A stretch of DNA of 64,000 nt from Pirellulimonas nuda (GCF_007750855.1 NZ_CP036291.1:4092001-4156000); one strand, 5' to 3'; shown: positions 18,701 through 26,855, counted from the stretch's first letter. Translations and numbers: made by a program. Notes: a model not told the origin generated them from the letters alone.

Positions 18701-18802
18701 GTGGGCGGCGGCGGCGCCCTTGAGCAGCGCCTCCGCGACGCGCTGGACGAGGCGCTGGACGACGCCCTGGCGGAACCAACCGGCCCCCCGGCGGCGCCCT
18801 GA
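15776..18802 (+). CDS. Multi-repeat secreted protein with C-terminal thioredoxin domain
   Basis: The 1008 residues begin with a signal peptide of about 26 residues. Several copies of a short beta-rich unit follow; each begins with a hydrophobic strand and Gly-Asp/Glu-x-Leu (GSGDYLEGTW, GGDLLYGDLL, SGERLGGAP, GGDKLPCTV, KGDYLRCRL) and ends with I..I.L-type strands. An acidic linker (about 385-410) separates two groups. The C-terminal domain (about 865-1000) is TlpA-like thioredoxin with WASWCGPC near residue 890 and the cis-Pro loop GIPQT. It is therefore probably a periplasmic disulfide or redox protein tethered to a ligand- or wall-binding array. It closes the moxR cluster. Confidence 0.85.
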   Translation: MSGSRVRYVQSRSWSLLFALACAAPLCAGPTSEGPAPVGRLLLGSGDYLEGTWRDSPAGGAVRWESPLAAGAYEFPWPAVESLTFPSPESGAEPTGALRFELVGGDLLYGDLLDVSPESFTVQSAAAPDAPLKIRRESVCRITPRQAGSNVIYSGPGHPSQWKSPAIDDWRLMHGALATDASGASIGQDVGLSDPVRIELELAWQETPSFVLELGDSPTARAIAEQQRDQRLKGIINRAQQEEVDSESVAFALETVGDRLVVMRDLQDAADLAVVGPVQPGPGRLNCVVYLDLAKGRFIAVTPSEEPMAELTVAGQIDATRHGGIRLTNRGGDIRLERLRVSAWDGKPPTPLRGEGPRVVRVGAEPAAAELVGYDAATKTLRFTEIAGGSDEEKDKVKSGDENDEEPTAPPAGDPFTVTLDQLAVVVLRPDASSPRPPVSVDLHSGERLGGAPGQVARGRLKLACPWSETPVQTPIEAIRSVHTLEQPPYEPRGLTGPSVGLETDASNTKGELTGGPASRGKSCLVWRPRDSQNALPLRSSVRGTLVLREPRPKVSRVQSQPPRAARRKVQGFFGAIAGVFGVAPAVGPAADAEPAAPRDEPRPAAPTLPPHIVYLRGGDKLPCTVESIDQQGVHLRSPYAETDFVPHTHVKAIELVTRGVDGRITDDRRQELLTLPRMQEGNAPTHLLVSTKGDYLRCRLLGLSDEAATVEVRLEEVQLERSRIARAIWLDPPPKNDAPADPDAAPPKPAAPPGDSLRVQLLRTDGVRLSFVLEAFESTVDEPVGPLVGVSDVLGKCRALLSEVDAIRLGADPEQSPAPRSYHEWVMIPAKQPREDPDAPDDGASGGSPLVGQPAPPVTLPWLDDALAGGEPFAPDRFHGQVLVLDFWASWCGPCMQAMPVVDRVCAEYEAQGVQLVAVNLQEEADEIGAALERLGLRPRVALDRDGVAAQRYRVTGIPQTVIINRAGDVTHVLVGGGGALEQRLRDALDEALDDALAEPTGPPAAP

Positions 18803-18815
18803 GGCGTACGCAAGA

Positions 18816-18895
18816 AGCCGCCGATACGCGCCGATACGCTCTACGAACCGAAGGTTCTTCGCTCGATCGGCGTTAAACCGCGCGTATCGGCGGCT
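18816..18895. repeat. Inverted repeat related to family B (GCCGCCGATACGCG)
   Basis: AGCCGCCGATACGCG at 18816-18830 pairs perfectly with 18881-18895. The word is a variant of the CCGCCGATGcACGC word at 9217-9246. It lies just after the end of the moxR cluster and may act as a terminator or RNA-end hairpin. Confidence 0.75.
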
Positions 18896-19012
18896 CCTGT
18901 CGTTCGTCCTAGGTGCGGCGACTTTGACGCCGCGCCGGCGAACTGTTGCAAGGGGACGTGCGGGGCGCCGACAACAACTCCGTAGGCTCGTGCTGCGCCA
19001 CGGAGGGTCGCC

Positions 19013-19810
19013 ATGCGTTGGGTTCTATTGCTCGCTCTGTTGGGCGCCCTCGGTCCACGGCCCGCCGCTGCGCAGGTGGGCGAAGAGCACATCGAGACCG
19101 ACCGCGACTCGTTCACCCCGTCGACGGCGACCGCGGGCTGCGGGCTGACGATCGTCGAATCGGCCTACTCGTTCATTGACAACCGCGACGTCGCCGAGAC
19201 GCACAGCTTCCCGGAGCTGCTGGTGCGGTACGGCGTCTGCGACTGGCTGGAGCTGAGGTTCGGCGCCAACTACGAGGTCGGCGGCGCTTCGAACTCTATC
19301 TCGAGCTCCTCGGGGAGCTTCGGCGACATCGAGGAGCCCGGCATTGAAACCGAGGCCAACCTGTCGTACGGCTTCAAGGCGCAGATCACCCAGCAGCAAG
19401 GCTGGCGGCCGCAGAGCGCCGCGATCGTGCAGGCCAGCACCCCCACCAGCGGGCGTGAGACCGCCACCCACCTGGTGGCCACGTACGCGTGGGGCTGGCA
19501 GCTCCCGAACGACTGGCTGTGGGACACCGCGATCCGCTACGGCGACGGCTCGGAAGAAGGGGACAACTTCGCCCGCTGGGCGCCCTCAACGGTGGTGAAG
19601 GTCCCGCTTACCGAGCAATGGGATATCCACGCCGAGTACTTCGGCATCTTCACCGACGGCCGCGAAGCGGAGTCGTCGACCCACTACTTCAGCCCCGGCG
19701 TCCACTACCTGGTCACCCCCAACCTCGAAGTGGGCGTCCGCACCGGCTGGGGGCTGAACGACCAATCGGCCAACTTCTTTTCGAACGTCGGCTTCGGGTG
19801 GCGCTACTAG
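19013..19810 (+). CDS. Putative outer-membrane transporter (MetA-pathway/phenol-degradation family)
   Basis: The 265-residue protein has a signal peptide cleaved near AAAQVGEE (about residue 21). The body has alternating polar/hydrophobic strands with aromatic girdles. Motifs such as ETDRDSFTPSTAT and PELLVRYGVCDWLELRFG match the family annotated as putative MetA-pathway phenol-degradation or transporter proteins (PF13557). It ends with an aromatic beta-strand (NVGFGWRY), as outer-membrane barrels do. GGAGG lies 6 nt before the ATG. Substrate is unknown. It is the only gene between two repeat-filled gaps, so probably monocistronic. Confidence 0.75.
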   Translation: MRWVLLLALLGALGPRPAAAQVGEEHIETDRDSFTPSTATAGCGLTIVESAYSFIDNRDVAETHSFPELLVRYGVCDWLELRFGANYEVGGASNSISSSSGSFGDIEEPGIETEANLSYGFKAQITQQQGWRPQSAAIVQASTPTSGRETATHLVATYAWGWQLPNDWLWDTAIRYGDGSEEGDNFARWAPSTVVKVPLTEQWDIHAEYFGIFTDGREAESSTHYFSPGVHYLVTPNLEVGVRTGWGLNDQSANFFSNVGFGWRY

Positions 19811-19831
19811 ACGCGCGACCGGGGAAGACGC

Positions 19832-20086
19832 AAGGGAGAGGTGGGGATGGTTGGGGATAGGGGGATGGTCTCACGGTGCGCTAGCGTCGCTCGATAGACG
19901 CGGGCGCCTACGTGCCAAGAGCTAAGCAAGCAAGTAGCTCTCCTGCGCTGTGACGGAAAGTCTGGCGCAACGACGCAAAAAACTGCTTCCCATTCTTTGC
20001 GTCGTCGCGCCTCTGCGAGACGCCTTGCGGTCGGCCCCGCCCAAAACCCATCCCCACATCTCCACACCATCCCCACCTCCCCCTTC
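19832..20086. repeat. Nested inverted repeats, families K and F
   Basis: Outer arms AAGGGAGAGGTGGGGATGGT (19832-19851) and 20067-20086 pair at 19 of 20 positions. Inner arms GGCGCAACGACGCAAA (19964-19979) and 19996-20011 pair at 15 of 16. They occupy the 294-bp space between the stop at 19810 and the convergent stop at 20105. Confidence 0.85.
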
Positions 20087-20104
20087 CGTGGTGCTCCGAA
20101 AGAC

Positions 20105-20305
20105 CTAATCCTTGCCGAGCGCCTCGTCGATGATCGACTGCAGGTTGAACTTGCCGGCGTCGATCGAGTCGAAGACCGACTCGTGCACCATCCGGTCGTC
20201 GTACTCGGCCACCTTGTCGAGGATCTTCTCGATCGCGTCGGCGTCGTGCCCCTGGTCTTCTAACCACGCGACCAGTTGGGCGTGACGGAGCTCTTCGGTG
20301 CTCAT
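20105..20305 (-). CDS. Small acidic helical protein, unknown function
   Basis: The 66-residue protein is strongly acidic and helical (MSTEELRHAQLVAWLEDQGH...). It has no signal peptide, Cys or known motif. Coding is supported by codon bias, a clean start and its placement convergent to the previous gene. Similar short proteins occur in planctomycete genomes, but I cannot assign a family. It is transcribed divergently from the methyltransferase gene across a perfect palindrome. Confidence 0.7.
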   Translation of the reverse strand: MSTEELRHAQLVAWLEDQGHDADAIEKILDKVAEYDDRMVHESVFDSIDAGKFNLQSIIDEALGKD

Positions 20306-20369
20306 GGCAAGGGTCTCTCGGCGGGGTCGTCGGGCGGCAATCTGCGGCTCAGAAAGGCGTGCCGTTGTT

Positions 20370-20400
20370 TATGCTAGCCTAGCATCCAGCCTAGGCTAGC
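20370..20400. promoter_or_regulatory. Operator-like perfect inverted repeat in a divergent promoter region
   Basis: GCTAGCCTAG (20373-20382) and CTAGGCTAGC (20391-20400) form a perfect 10-bp inverted repeat with an 8-nt spacer. It overlaps a possible plus-strand -10 element TATGCT (20370-20375). It lies 6 nt before the methyltransferase start and 65 bp upstream of the small protein start. This is a good geometry for a repressor site. Confidence 0.4.
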
Positions 20401-20405
20401 GCCGC

Positions 20406-21167
20406 GTGGTTGCGTCGGCCATTTTTGGGGTTGGCGCCCGGCGCCACCCTAGTCCCCCGGCGGAGAGCTCCACCTTGCCCGGCGATCGGCGGCTTTTCTG
20501 GCGGCAGTTCCGCTCCCAGTTCCACACCACCGGCGCCGTGGCGCCCAGCAGCCGGTGGCTGGCCAAGGAGTTGTGCCGCTACGCCCCGCCGCCGACCGCT
20601 GGCGCCCCGCCGCGACGCTGGCTGGAAGCGGGCCCGGGCTCGGGCTCGGTGACCGACCGGCTGATCCGCCGGCTGGGGCCCGCCGACCGGCTCGACCTGG
20701 TCGAGATCAACGCGGCGTTTGTCGCGACCCTGCAGGAGCGCCTCGCCACGGCGCCCCACTGGCGGGCGGTTGCGCCGCGCGTCCGGGTGTTCCATCAGCC
20801 GCTGGAGGACTTCGCGCCGGAGGCGCCCTACGACGCGGTCGTGGCGGGGCTCCCGCTGAACAACTTCACCGTGGGCGAGGTCGCCGCGGTCTTGCAGCGG
20901 TTTGCGGACCTGCTTACGCCGGGGGGCTCGGCCTCGTACTTCGAGTACCTGGCGGTCCGCTGGCTGAAGATCCGCGTAGGCGCCAAGCAGGCCAGGCCGC
21001 GGCTGATCGAGCTCGACCGCTTCTTGCGGCCGACGCTCTCAGAGGTCTCGTTCGATCGGCGCCGTGTGTGGTGGAACCTGCCGCCGGCGGTGGTCCACCA
21101 CTGCCGGTTCCCGGCCGGCTGGCGGGCGTGCATGGATGGCCCGCCGGCGCCGTCCGACCTAACCTAG
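20406..21167 (+). CDS. SAM-dependent methyltransferase, phospholipid N-methyltransferase-like
   Basis: The reading is 253 residues from a GTG start. Motif I is LEAGPGSGSVTDRLI and motif II DLVEINAAFVATL. A motif IV-like DAVVAGLPLNNF resembles the PmtA/KsgA-type fold rather than NPPY. The segment FRSQFHTTGAVAPSSRWLAK matches the amino-terminal motif of PmtA-like enzymes, which methylate phosphatidylethanolamine at the membrane. The start is uncertain: GTG at 20406 lies directly after the palindrome, and a TTG at 20475 would begin at LPGDRRLFWRQF. An rRNA methyltransferase role is less likely because the NLPY-type motif is missing. Confidence 0.75.
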   Translation: MVASAIFGVGARRHPSPPAESSTLPGDRRLFWRQFRSQFHTTGAVAPSSRWLAKELCRYAPPPTAGAPPRRWLEAGPGSGSVTDRLIRRLGPADRLDLVEINAAFVATLQERLATAPHWRAVAPRVRVFHQPLEDFAPEAPYDAVVAGLPLNNFTVGEVAAVLQRFADLLTPGGSASYFEYLAVRWLKIRVGAKQARPRLIELDRFLRPTLSEVSFDRRRVWWNLPPAVVHHCRFPAGWRACMDGPPAPSDLT

Positions 21168-21250
21168 TGCCTAGTCGAAGCCAAGGACTTGCCCGGGGCG
21201 AGCCCCAACCTCATCCACGCGAGCGGACGTCGCCCGCACCACACAGACCG

Positions 21251-24200
21251 ATGGACCTACGCCGGCGACACTTGGAGCTGTTCGTCCCCGAGCTCGCCAA
21301 GCGCCGGGTCGCCGAGCGGCCGGGCGAGGCGCTGGGGGGCTGGACCCAGACGCTCGACGCCGCGGTAGTGTTTGCCGACGTCAGCGGCTTCACCCGGCTG
21401 GCGGGCCGGCTCACCGGGCTGGGCGCCGAAGGCGCCGAGCAGCTCACGCAGCTTCTGAACACCTACTACGGCGCCCTGATCGACCTGGTCGAGCTGCACG
21501 GGGGCGACGTGGTGAGGTTCGCCGGCGACGCGTTGATGGCCGTGTGGCCCGTCCCCGAGACCGCCCACGACCGGCCCACACTGCTGGCCGACGAGGTCGT
21601 GCGGGCCGCGCAGTGCTGCCTCGAGATACAAGCCCGGCTGACGGACTTCCCGGTCGCCGAAGGGGTGCGGCTGTCGCTCCGCGTCAGCGTCGCGGCGGGC
21701 GAGCTCACGGCCTGCTGCCTGGGGGGCATCGACGACAATTGGCAGATTGCGTTGTTGGGGAGCCCGCTAGAGCAGCTCCGGATCGCCGACGCACGGTGCC
21801 CGGTCGGCGCGGTGGTGGCGTCGCCCCAGGCCGCCGATGCGGCGGGCGACCGGCTGGTGGGGCGCCGGTACGAGGACGGCTGCCTCGCCTGCGACGGCGT
21901 ATTGGCCGCGCCCGCGCCCCGCCCGCTGGAACAACGCGAGGCGGCCGAAAGCGCGTGGGACCAGCTCTGCAAGCTCGTCCCGCAGGCGGTGCTGGCCCGC
22001 ATCGACGCCGGGCAGGGTGACTGGCTGGCCGACCTGATGCAGGTGACCGCCGTGTTCCTGCGGTTCTCTTGGCCCGACAGCCCGGGCCCCCCCGACGCGG
22101 CGCGGATGCAGTCGGCGATGCGGCTGCTGCAGCAGTCCGCGGCCCAGTGCGGCGGCGCCGTGCTCCAGTTGACGCAGGAAGAAAAAGGGACCGTCGGCAT
22201 CGTCGTGTTCGGGCTCCCCCCCCACGCGGGCGAACAGCGTGCGGCACGGGCGCTGTCGATGATCGACCGGCTCGGCCCCGCGCTGGCCGAGGCGGGGATC
22301 CGCGCGGGGGCGGGCGCGGCCTCTGGCCAGGCGTTCTGCGGCCCGCTGGGGAGCGCCCGCCGCCAACAGTACACGGTGATGGGAAACGTGATGAACCTGG
22401 CGGCGCGGCTGATGCAGCACGCCCACGAAGAGACACTCTGCGACGAGCAGACGCAGCAGCAGGCGCCCGCACGGTTCGGCTTCGAGCCGCTGCCGCCGCT
22501 GCGCCTGAAGGGGTTCGAGCGCGCCCAGGGGGTGTTCCGCCTGGGCGCCGATCGGCGGGCGCCCTCCCTCGGGCCCGCGGCGCCTCGCCCGCTGGTCGGC
22601 CGCGGGCCAGAAATGGCCCTGCTGCGCGACGCGCTGCAGGCGGGCCGCGACAACGCCAACGCGTGGGTGATGGTTGAGGGAGAGCCGGGGGTCGGCAAGT
22701 CGGAGCTGCTACGCGCCACGCAGTCCCACGCGATCGAGCTGGGCGTCACCCCGTTCGTCGGCGAGTGCAGCCTGATCGAGACCAGCACGGCGTACTTCCC
22801 GTGGCGGCAGGCGCTCTCGCGGATGCTCGGGCTCGACGAAGAGTCCCAAACCGACGCGCGGCAAGCCAAGCTCCTGGAGCAGCTCCCCGCCGACCTGCAC
22901 CGGCTCGCTCCCTTGCTCAACCCGCTGCTCGACCTGCGCCTGCCCGAGACAGAGATCGTCAAGCAGCTCACCGGCTCGACACGGGCCGTGAACCTGCACG
23001 AGACGCTGGTGGCGCTGCTGACCGGCGTGGCGTCGCGACGCGGCCCGCTGGCGATCTTGCTGGACGACATGCAGTGGGCGGACTGGAGCAGCTGGGAGTT
23101 CACCGCGCTGGCGCTCCGCCGGGTCAAGCCGCTTTCGATCGGGCTGTTCCTGCGCACCCCGCAAGAGCCGCGGCCGCCGGCCTACGGCCAGTGGCTCGCG
23201 GAACCGGGCCTGCTGCGCCTCAGGCTCGACCTGCTGCCGGTCGAGCAAATCGCTGAGCTGGCGCAGGACCGGCTGAAGGTGGACCGCGTGACGCCGCGGC
23301 TCGCCCACTTCGTCTTTGAACGCTCGCAGGGGAACCCGCTGTTCGCCGAAGAACTCATCAGCCTGCTCCGCAGCAGCAACGCCGTGAGCACCGGCGACGG
23401 AGTCGGCGACTTGGTGGGTGACGGCCCGGTAGGCGTACCCGCACGCGTGAATGACCTGATCACCGGCCGCGTGAATCAGCTCCCTCCGCCCGAGCGCCTG
23501 ACGCTGCAGGTGGCCAGCGTGGTAGGCCGGGTCTTCGGCCGCCGTGTGCTTTCGGACGTCTACCCGGTGCGGCAAGACGCCGACTGCATCCCCGGGTACC
23601 TGGGCGACCTGCAGCAGCGCGACCTGGTGCGGCCCGGCACGGCGCTGCCCGAGCCGACCATGGCGTTCCGGCACGGCACGGTCCAGCAGGTGGCCTACGG
23701 CCAGCTCCCGCGTCGGCAGCGCGGGGCGCTGCACCGCGACATTGCGCGTTGGTACGAGGGGTCCGACCAAGAGCCCAGCTCGCGCTACCCGCTGCTGGCT
23801 CACCACTGGGGCGCGGGGGGCGAGTTGCAGCACGAGCTGAAGTACCTCGACCTGGCCGGCGAGCAGGCGCTGCGAGGCGGCGCGGGCCGCGAGGCCTTCG
23901 AGCTGTTCGAGAAGGCCCGCCGGCGGCTCGCCGATTCGCAGCCGCACGCCGATCCAACGCGCGACGCGCGGTGGGCCCGGCTGATGGGCGAGGCGAGCTT
24001 CGTGCTGGGCGACCTGGAGGGCGCGCGCCGCTACGCCGAAGAGTCGCTGCGGCTGTTCGGCTACCCGTCGCCCAAGACATCGACCGAGATCGCGCTGAGC
24101 ACGGCGGCGCAGGTGGCGGTTCAGCTCGGCCACCGGGCCCGCGGGGTGCGTCCGCGCAAGTCGGCCGAGCCGCTCTCAGGCAACAACGCCAAGCGGCTCG

Positions 24201-25240
24201 AGGCGGCGCTGGCCAGCCAGCGGATCGCGCAGATCTGCTACTTCACCAACGACATCGGCGTGGGGGTCAACCGCACACTCGCCGCGCTCAACCACGCCGA
24301 GGGGGTGCAAGAATCCCCCGTGCTGGCCGTGTCGTACGCCAGCATGTCGATCATCGCCTCGCTGCTGCGCGTCGATCCGTTGGCGCGCCTGTACGCCAAC
24401 GCGGCCGAACGCGTGGGACACGACGTCGACGACCTGCCGGCGCTGGCGTACACGCTGGCGGTGGTCGGCATGTACTGGATGGGTCGCGGCGCATGGGACC
24501 GGGTCGAGCGGGTCAGCCTCGAGGCGATCGAGATCAGCGAGCGGCTCGGCGACCACCGCCAGTTGGCCGAGTCGGTGACGGTGCTCGCCATGCACGACTG
24601 CTTCCTCGCCAAGTACGACCAGAGCCGCAGGCATTTCGAGCGGCTGCGTTGGCTCGGCGAGCAGGCCGGCAACGACCTGCACCGCGCCTGGGGCCACTGC
24701 GGCCGCGGCGAGTGCCTGTATCGGCAAGGGAGGCTCGAGGGCGCCCGGTCGGAGCTCAACAAAGCCTTGGCGCTGCTCGAAAACCGCAAGGACCGCACCG
24801 AGGAGCTCCGCGCCGCCGGGCTGCTGGCCATCGTCCACTGGCGGCTCGGCGACGCCGGGGCCGCGGAACGGCACGCCGCCACGGTCGACCGGCTGATCGC
24901 CGAGAGCCCGCACGTGACGGTCTCGGCGTTGGAGGGCATCGCCGGGGTCGCGGAGCTCCGCCTCGGGCTGTGGCGCCGCGACCCCGCCAACCGCGGGGCG
25001 CGGCGTGCGGCCGTGGGGTCCGTGGGGGTCGTGCGCCGCTTTGCGAAGGTCTTCCCGATCGGCAGGCCGCGCGCCTGGCGGTTGCGCGGCGCCGTGGCGC
25101 GGCTCGAGGGCCGCCTGGGCCGGGCAGAGCGTTGCTTCCGCCGGAGCCTCGCCGAGGCGGGCCGGCTGGGGATCGAGCTGGAGACGCGGCTGACCCAGGC
25201 CGAGCTGGATGCCGGCAGCGAGCCGGCCGAGCGTCGCTGA
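21251..25240 (+). CDS. Class III adenylate cyclase - AAA ATPase - TPR giant regulator
   Basis: The 1329-residue protein is soluble. The first cyclase domain (about 35-215) has metal-binding Asp in FADVSGFTRL and RFAGDALM. A second cyclase-like domain (about 265-410) has QEEKGTVGIVVFGLPPHA and the GNVMNLAARLM helix but no metal Asp pair. A P-loop ATPase follows with EGEPGVGKSEL near 475-485 and Walker B-like LAILLDDMQWAD. TPR-like helical repeats cover about 850-1320. This is the layout of soluble adenylyl cyclase-type sensors, which make cAMP in response to cytoplasmic signals. The start at 21251 gives MDLRRRHLELFVPELAKRR; upstream in-frame sequence overlaps the methyltransferase gene. Confidence 0.9.
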   Translation: MDLRRRHLELFVPELAKRRVAERPGEALGGWTQTLDAAVVFADVSGFTRLAGRLTGLGAEGAEQLTQLLNTYYGALIDLVELHGGDVVRFAGDALMAVWPVPETAHDRPTLLADEVVRAAQCCLEIQARLTDFPVAEGVRLSLRVSVAAGELTACCLGGIDDNWQIALLGSPLEQLRIADARCPVGAVVASPQAADAAGDRLVGRRYEDGCLACDGVLAAPAPRPLEQREAAESAWDQLCKLVPQAVLARIDAGQGDWLADLMQVTAVFLRFSWPDSPGPPDAARMQSAMRLLQQSAAQCGGAVLQLTQEEKGTVGIVVFGLPPHAGEQRAARALSMIDRLGPALAEAGIRAGAGAASGQAFCGPLGSARRQQYTVMGNVMNLAARLMQHAHEETLCDEQTQQQAPARFGFEPLPPLRLKGFERAQGVFRLGADRRAPSLGPAAPRPLVGRGPEMALLRDALQAGRDNANAWVMVEGEPGVGKSELLRATQSHAIELGVTPFVGECSLIETSTAYFPWRQALSRMLGLDEESQTDARQAKLLEQLPADLHRLAPLLNPLLDLRLPETEIVKQLTGSTRAVNLHETLVALLTGVASRRGPLAILLDDMQWADWSSWEFTALALRRVKPLSIGLFLRTPQEPRPPAYGQWLAEPGLLRLRLDLLPVEQIAELAQDRLKVDRVTPRLAHFVFERSQGNPLFAEELISLLRSSNAVSTGDGVGDLVGDGPVGVPARVNDLITGRVNQLPPPERLTLQVASVVGRVFGRRVLSDVYPVRQDADCIPGYLGDLQQRDLVRPGTALPEPTMAFRHGTVQQVAYGQLPRRQRGALHRDIARWYEGSDQEPSSRYPLLAHHWGAGGELQHELKYLDLAGEQALRGGAGREAFELFEKARRRLADSQPHADPTRDARWARLMGEASFVLGDLEGARRYAEESLRLFGYPSPKTSTEIALSTAAQVAVQLGHRARGVRPRKSAEPLSGNNAKRLEAALASQRIAQICYFTNDIGVGVNRTLAALNHAEGVQESPVLAVSYASMSIIASLLRVDPLARLYANAAERVGHDVDDLPALAYTLAVVGMYWMGRGAWDRVERVSLEAIEISERLGDHRQLAESVTVLAMHDCFLAKYDQSRRHFERLRWLGEQAGNDLHRAWGHCGRGECLYRQGRLEGARSELNKALALLENRKDRTEELRAAGLLAIVHWRLGDAGAAERHAATVDRLIAESPHVTVSALEGIAGVAELRLGLWRRDPANRGARRAAVGSVGVVRRFAKVFPIGRPRAWRLRGAVARLEGRLGRAERCFRRSLAEAGRLGIELETRLTQAELDAGSEPAERR

Positions 25241-25392
25241 CGGGCGCAGCGCCGCGCCCCACTATCTTGCCCAACAGTCACCGCCCCTTCTGCCGAACCG
25301 ATCCGTGATGGCGCCCCGCGGCTCCGCCGATAACGAATCACAAGCGGCGGAACCTGCCCGAGGGCGCCTGACTCACGCAAGGAAGCGACGGG

Positions 25393-26826
25393 ATGACGAA
25401 TCGATTGAGCACGCGTGCGGCCCTGGTTCTCGGTGGGCGCGGTCTGATCGCCTCGGCGTTGCTGCTTGGCGCCGGCTCACAGGCCCGCGGCAGCGACGGC
25501 GTGAACGACATCCAGTTCGCCACCAGCCAGTGGGAAGCGTCCCCGCAGGCGGTCGGCACGGCCGACCCGGTCTCACTCGCCTCGTGCGATTCGCAGCCCT
25601 GCCGGTGCTGCTGCTGCCCCGATCCGCCCGGCTACGGCTACTGCATCCACACCGAACTGGGCGACCACCTGGCCCAGAGCCTGACGTCGGCCACCGAGGC
25701 GATGGCGGCCCACGGCGTCACCTACCTCGGCCAGGCGACCCAGTTCTACCAAGGGGTCGCCAGCGGGGGAGCCGAGCAGACCTTCGACTACGGCGGCAAG
25801 ATCGACCAGTTCCTGATCCTCGACAGCACCAAGCTGGGGCTGTGGGAAGGGACCACCATGACGATGCACGCAGAGACCCGCTTCGGCGAGGACGTGAACT
25901 TCGACGCGGTCGGCCTGGCGCCGGTCAACGGCGCGATGCTCTACCCCCAAGAAGGAGAGCACAGCACCGCGATCACCGGGCTGAGCCTGGCGCAGAACCT
26001 TACCGAAGACCTGCAGGCGACCGCCGGCAAGTTCAACGGGTTCGATTTGTTCTACAGCCTGTACCCGCAGACCGGACGCGGGGTGAACGGCTTCATGAAC
26101 GTGTCGATGATCATCCCGGTGTCCGTCGCACGCACGGTGCCGCTGTCGTTTATGGGGGCGGGCGCCATGAAGATGAACGGCACGCAGCCCCAGGCGGGCC
26201 TGATTGTCTTCGACAATCAGAGCGTGGCCACGACAAGCGGTTTCGACGACATGTTTAACAACGGGGCCAACATCATGGGCTTCGTGCGGTTCTTTACCGA
26301 CGTGGCCGACCTGCCGGGGTCGCACTTCTTCTCGGGCATCTGGTCGACCGGCGAGTACACCTCGCTCGACCGGACCGACTTTGTGTTCGTCCCGGGCCAG
26401 GGGATCCAGTCGACCCCGGTCGGGGGCGCCTACACGCTGCTGTACATCTACGAGAAGGCGTTGTGGATGGACGGCTGCAACCCCAAACGCAACATCAGCG
26501 TGCTGAGCATGTGGGGCCTGGCCGATCAGCAGACCAGCCCCGTCGGCTGGAGCGCCAACGTAGCGTTGCAGGCCTCCGGCTTCCGCGACTCGCGTCCGCA
26601 CGACGCGGTGGGCATCGGCTACTTCCACACCGGCCTGAGCAACGACTTCGTCAACCTGCTCAGCCCCGTGCTGGACCTGCGTGACGTGGACGGGGTCGAG
26701 CTGTACTACAGCGCCGCGATCTCCCAGTCCTTCCAGCTCACCGGCGACCTACAGGTCATCGAGCCCGCTATCGCGGACAACGACACCGCGGTCGTGGTGG
26801 GGCTGCGTGGAACCGTGGGCTTCTAG
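25393..26826 (+). CDS. OprB-family carbohydrate-selective porin with N-terminal Cys cluster
   Basis: The 477-residue protein has a signal peptide ending near GSQARGSDG (about residue 33). The body fits OprB porins: TFDYGGKIDQFLILDS, LSLAQNLTEDLQATAGKFNG, an FNNGANIMGF loop, and a C-terminal strand ending VVVGLRGTVGF with terminal Phe. OprB porins pass sugars through the outer membrane. An unusual stretch at 65-84 holds seven Cys (four consecutive at 72-75) before the barrel. A hairpin terminator follows immediately. Context does not fix the sugar, but nearby fucosidases and sulfatases suggest plant or algal oligosaccharides. Confidence 0.85.
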   Translation: MTNRLSTRAALVLGGRGLIASALLLGAGSQARGSDGVNDIQFATSQWEASPQAVGTADPVSLASCDSQPCRCCCCPDPPGYGYCIHTELGDHLAQSLTSATEAMAAHGVTYLGQATQFYQGVASGGAEQTFDYGGKIDQFLILDSTKLGLWEGTTMTMHAETRFGEDVNFDAVGLAPVNGAMLYPQEGEHSTAITGLSLAQNLTEDLQATAGKFNGFDLFYSLYPQTGRGVNGFMNVSMIIPVSVARTVPLSFMGAGAMKMNGTQPQAGLIVFDNQSVATTSGFDDMFNNGANIMGFVRFFTDVADLPGSHFFSGIWSTGEYTSLDRTDFVFVPGQGIQSTPVGGAYTLLYIYEKALWMDGCNPKRNISVLSMWGLADQQTSPVGWSANVALQASGFRDSRPHDAVGIGYFHTGLSNDFVNLLSPVLDLRDVDGVELYYSAAISQSFQLTGDLQVIEPAIADNDTAVVVGLRGTVGF

Positions 26827-26836
26827 CCCTCGGCTC

Positions 26837-26855
26837 GCCGGCCCCTCGGGCCGGC
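26837..26855 (+). terminator. GC-rich hairpin after the porin gene
   Basis: GCCGGCCC (26837-26844) pairs perfectly with GGGCCGGC (26848-26855) around a CTC loop, 10 nt after the stop. There is no T-run, so it may stop transcription poorly on its own or serve as an mRNA 3' end. Confidence 0.45.

Noticed and set aside
20555-21250. In-frame upstream extension of the cyclase regulator
   Set aside because: It overlaps the methyltransferase gene in another frame and has Arg/Pro/Gly-rich shadow composition.
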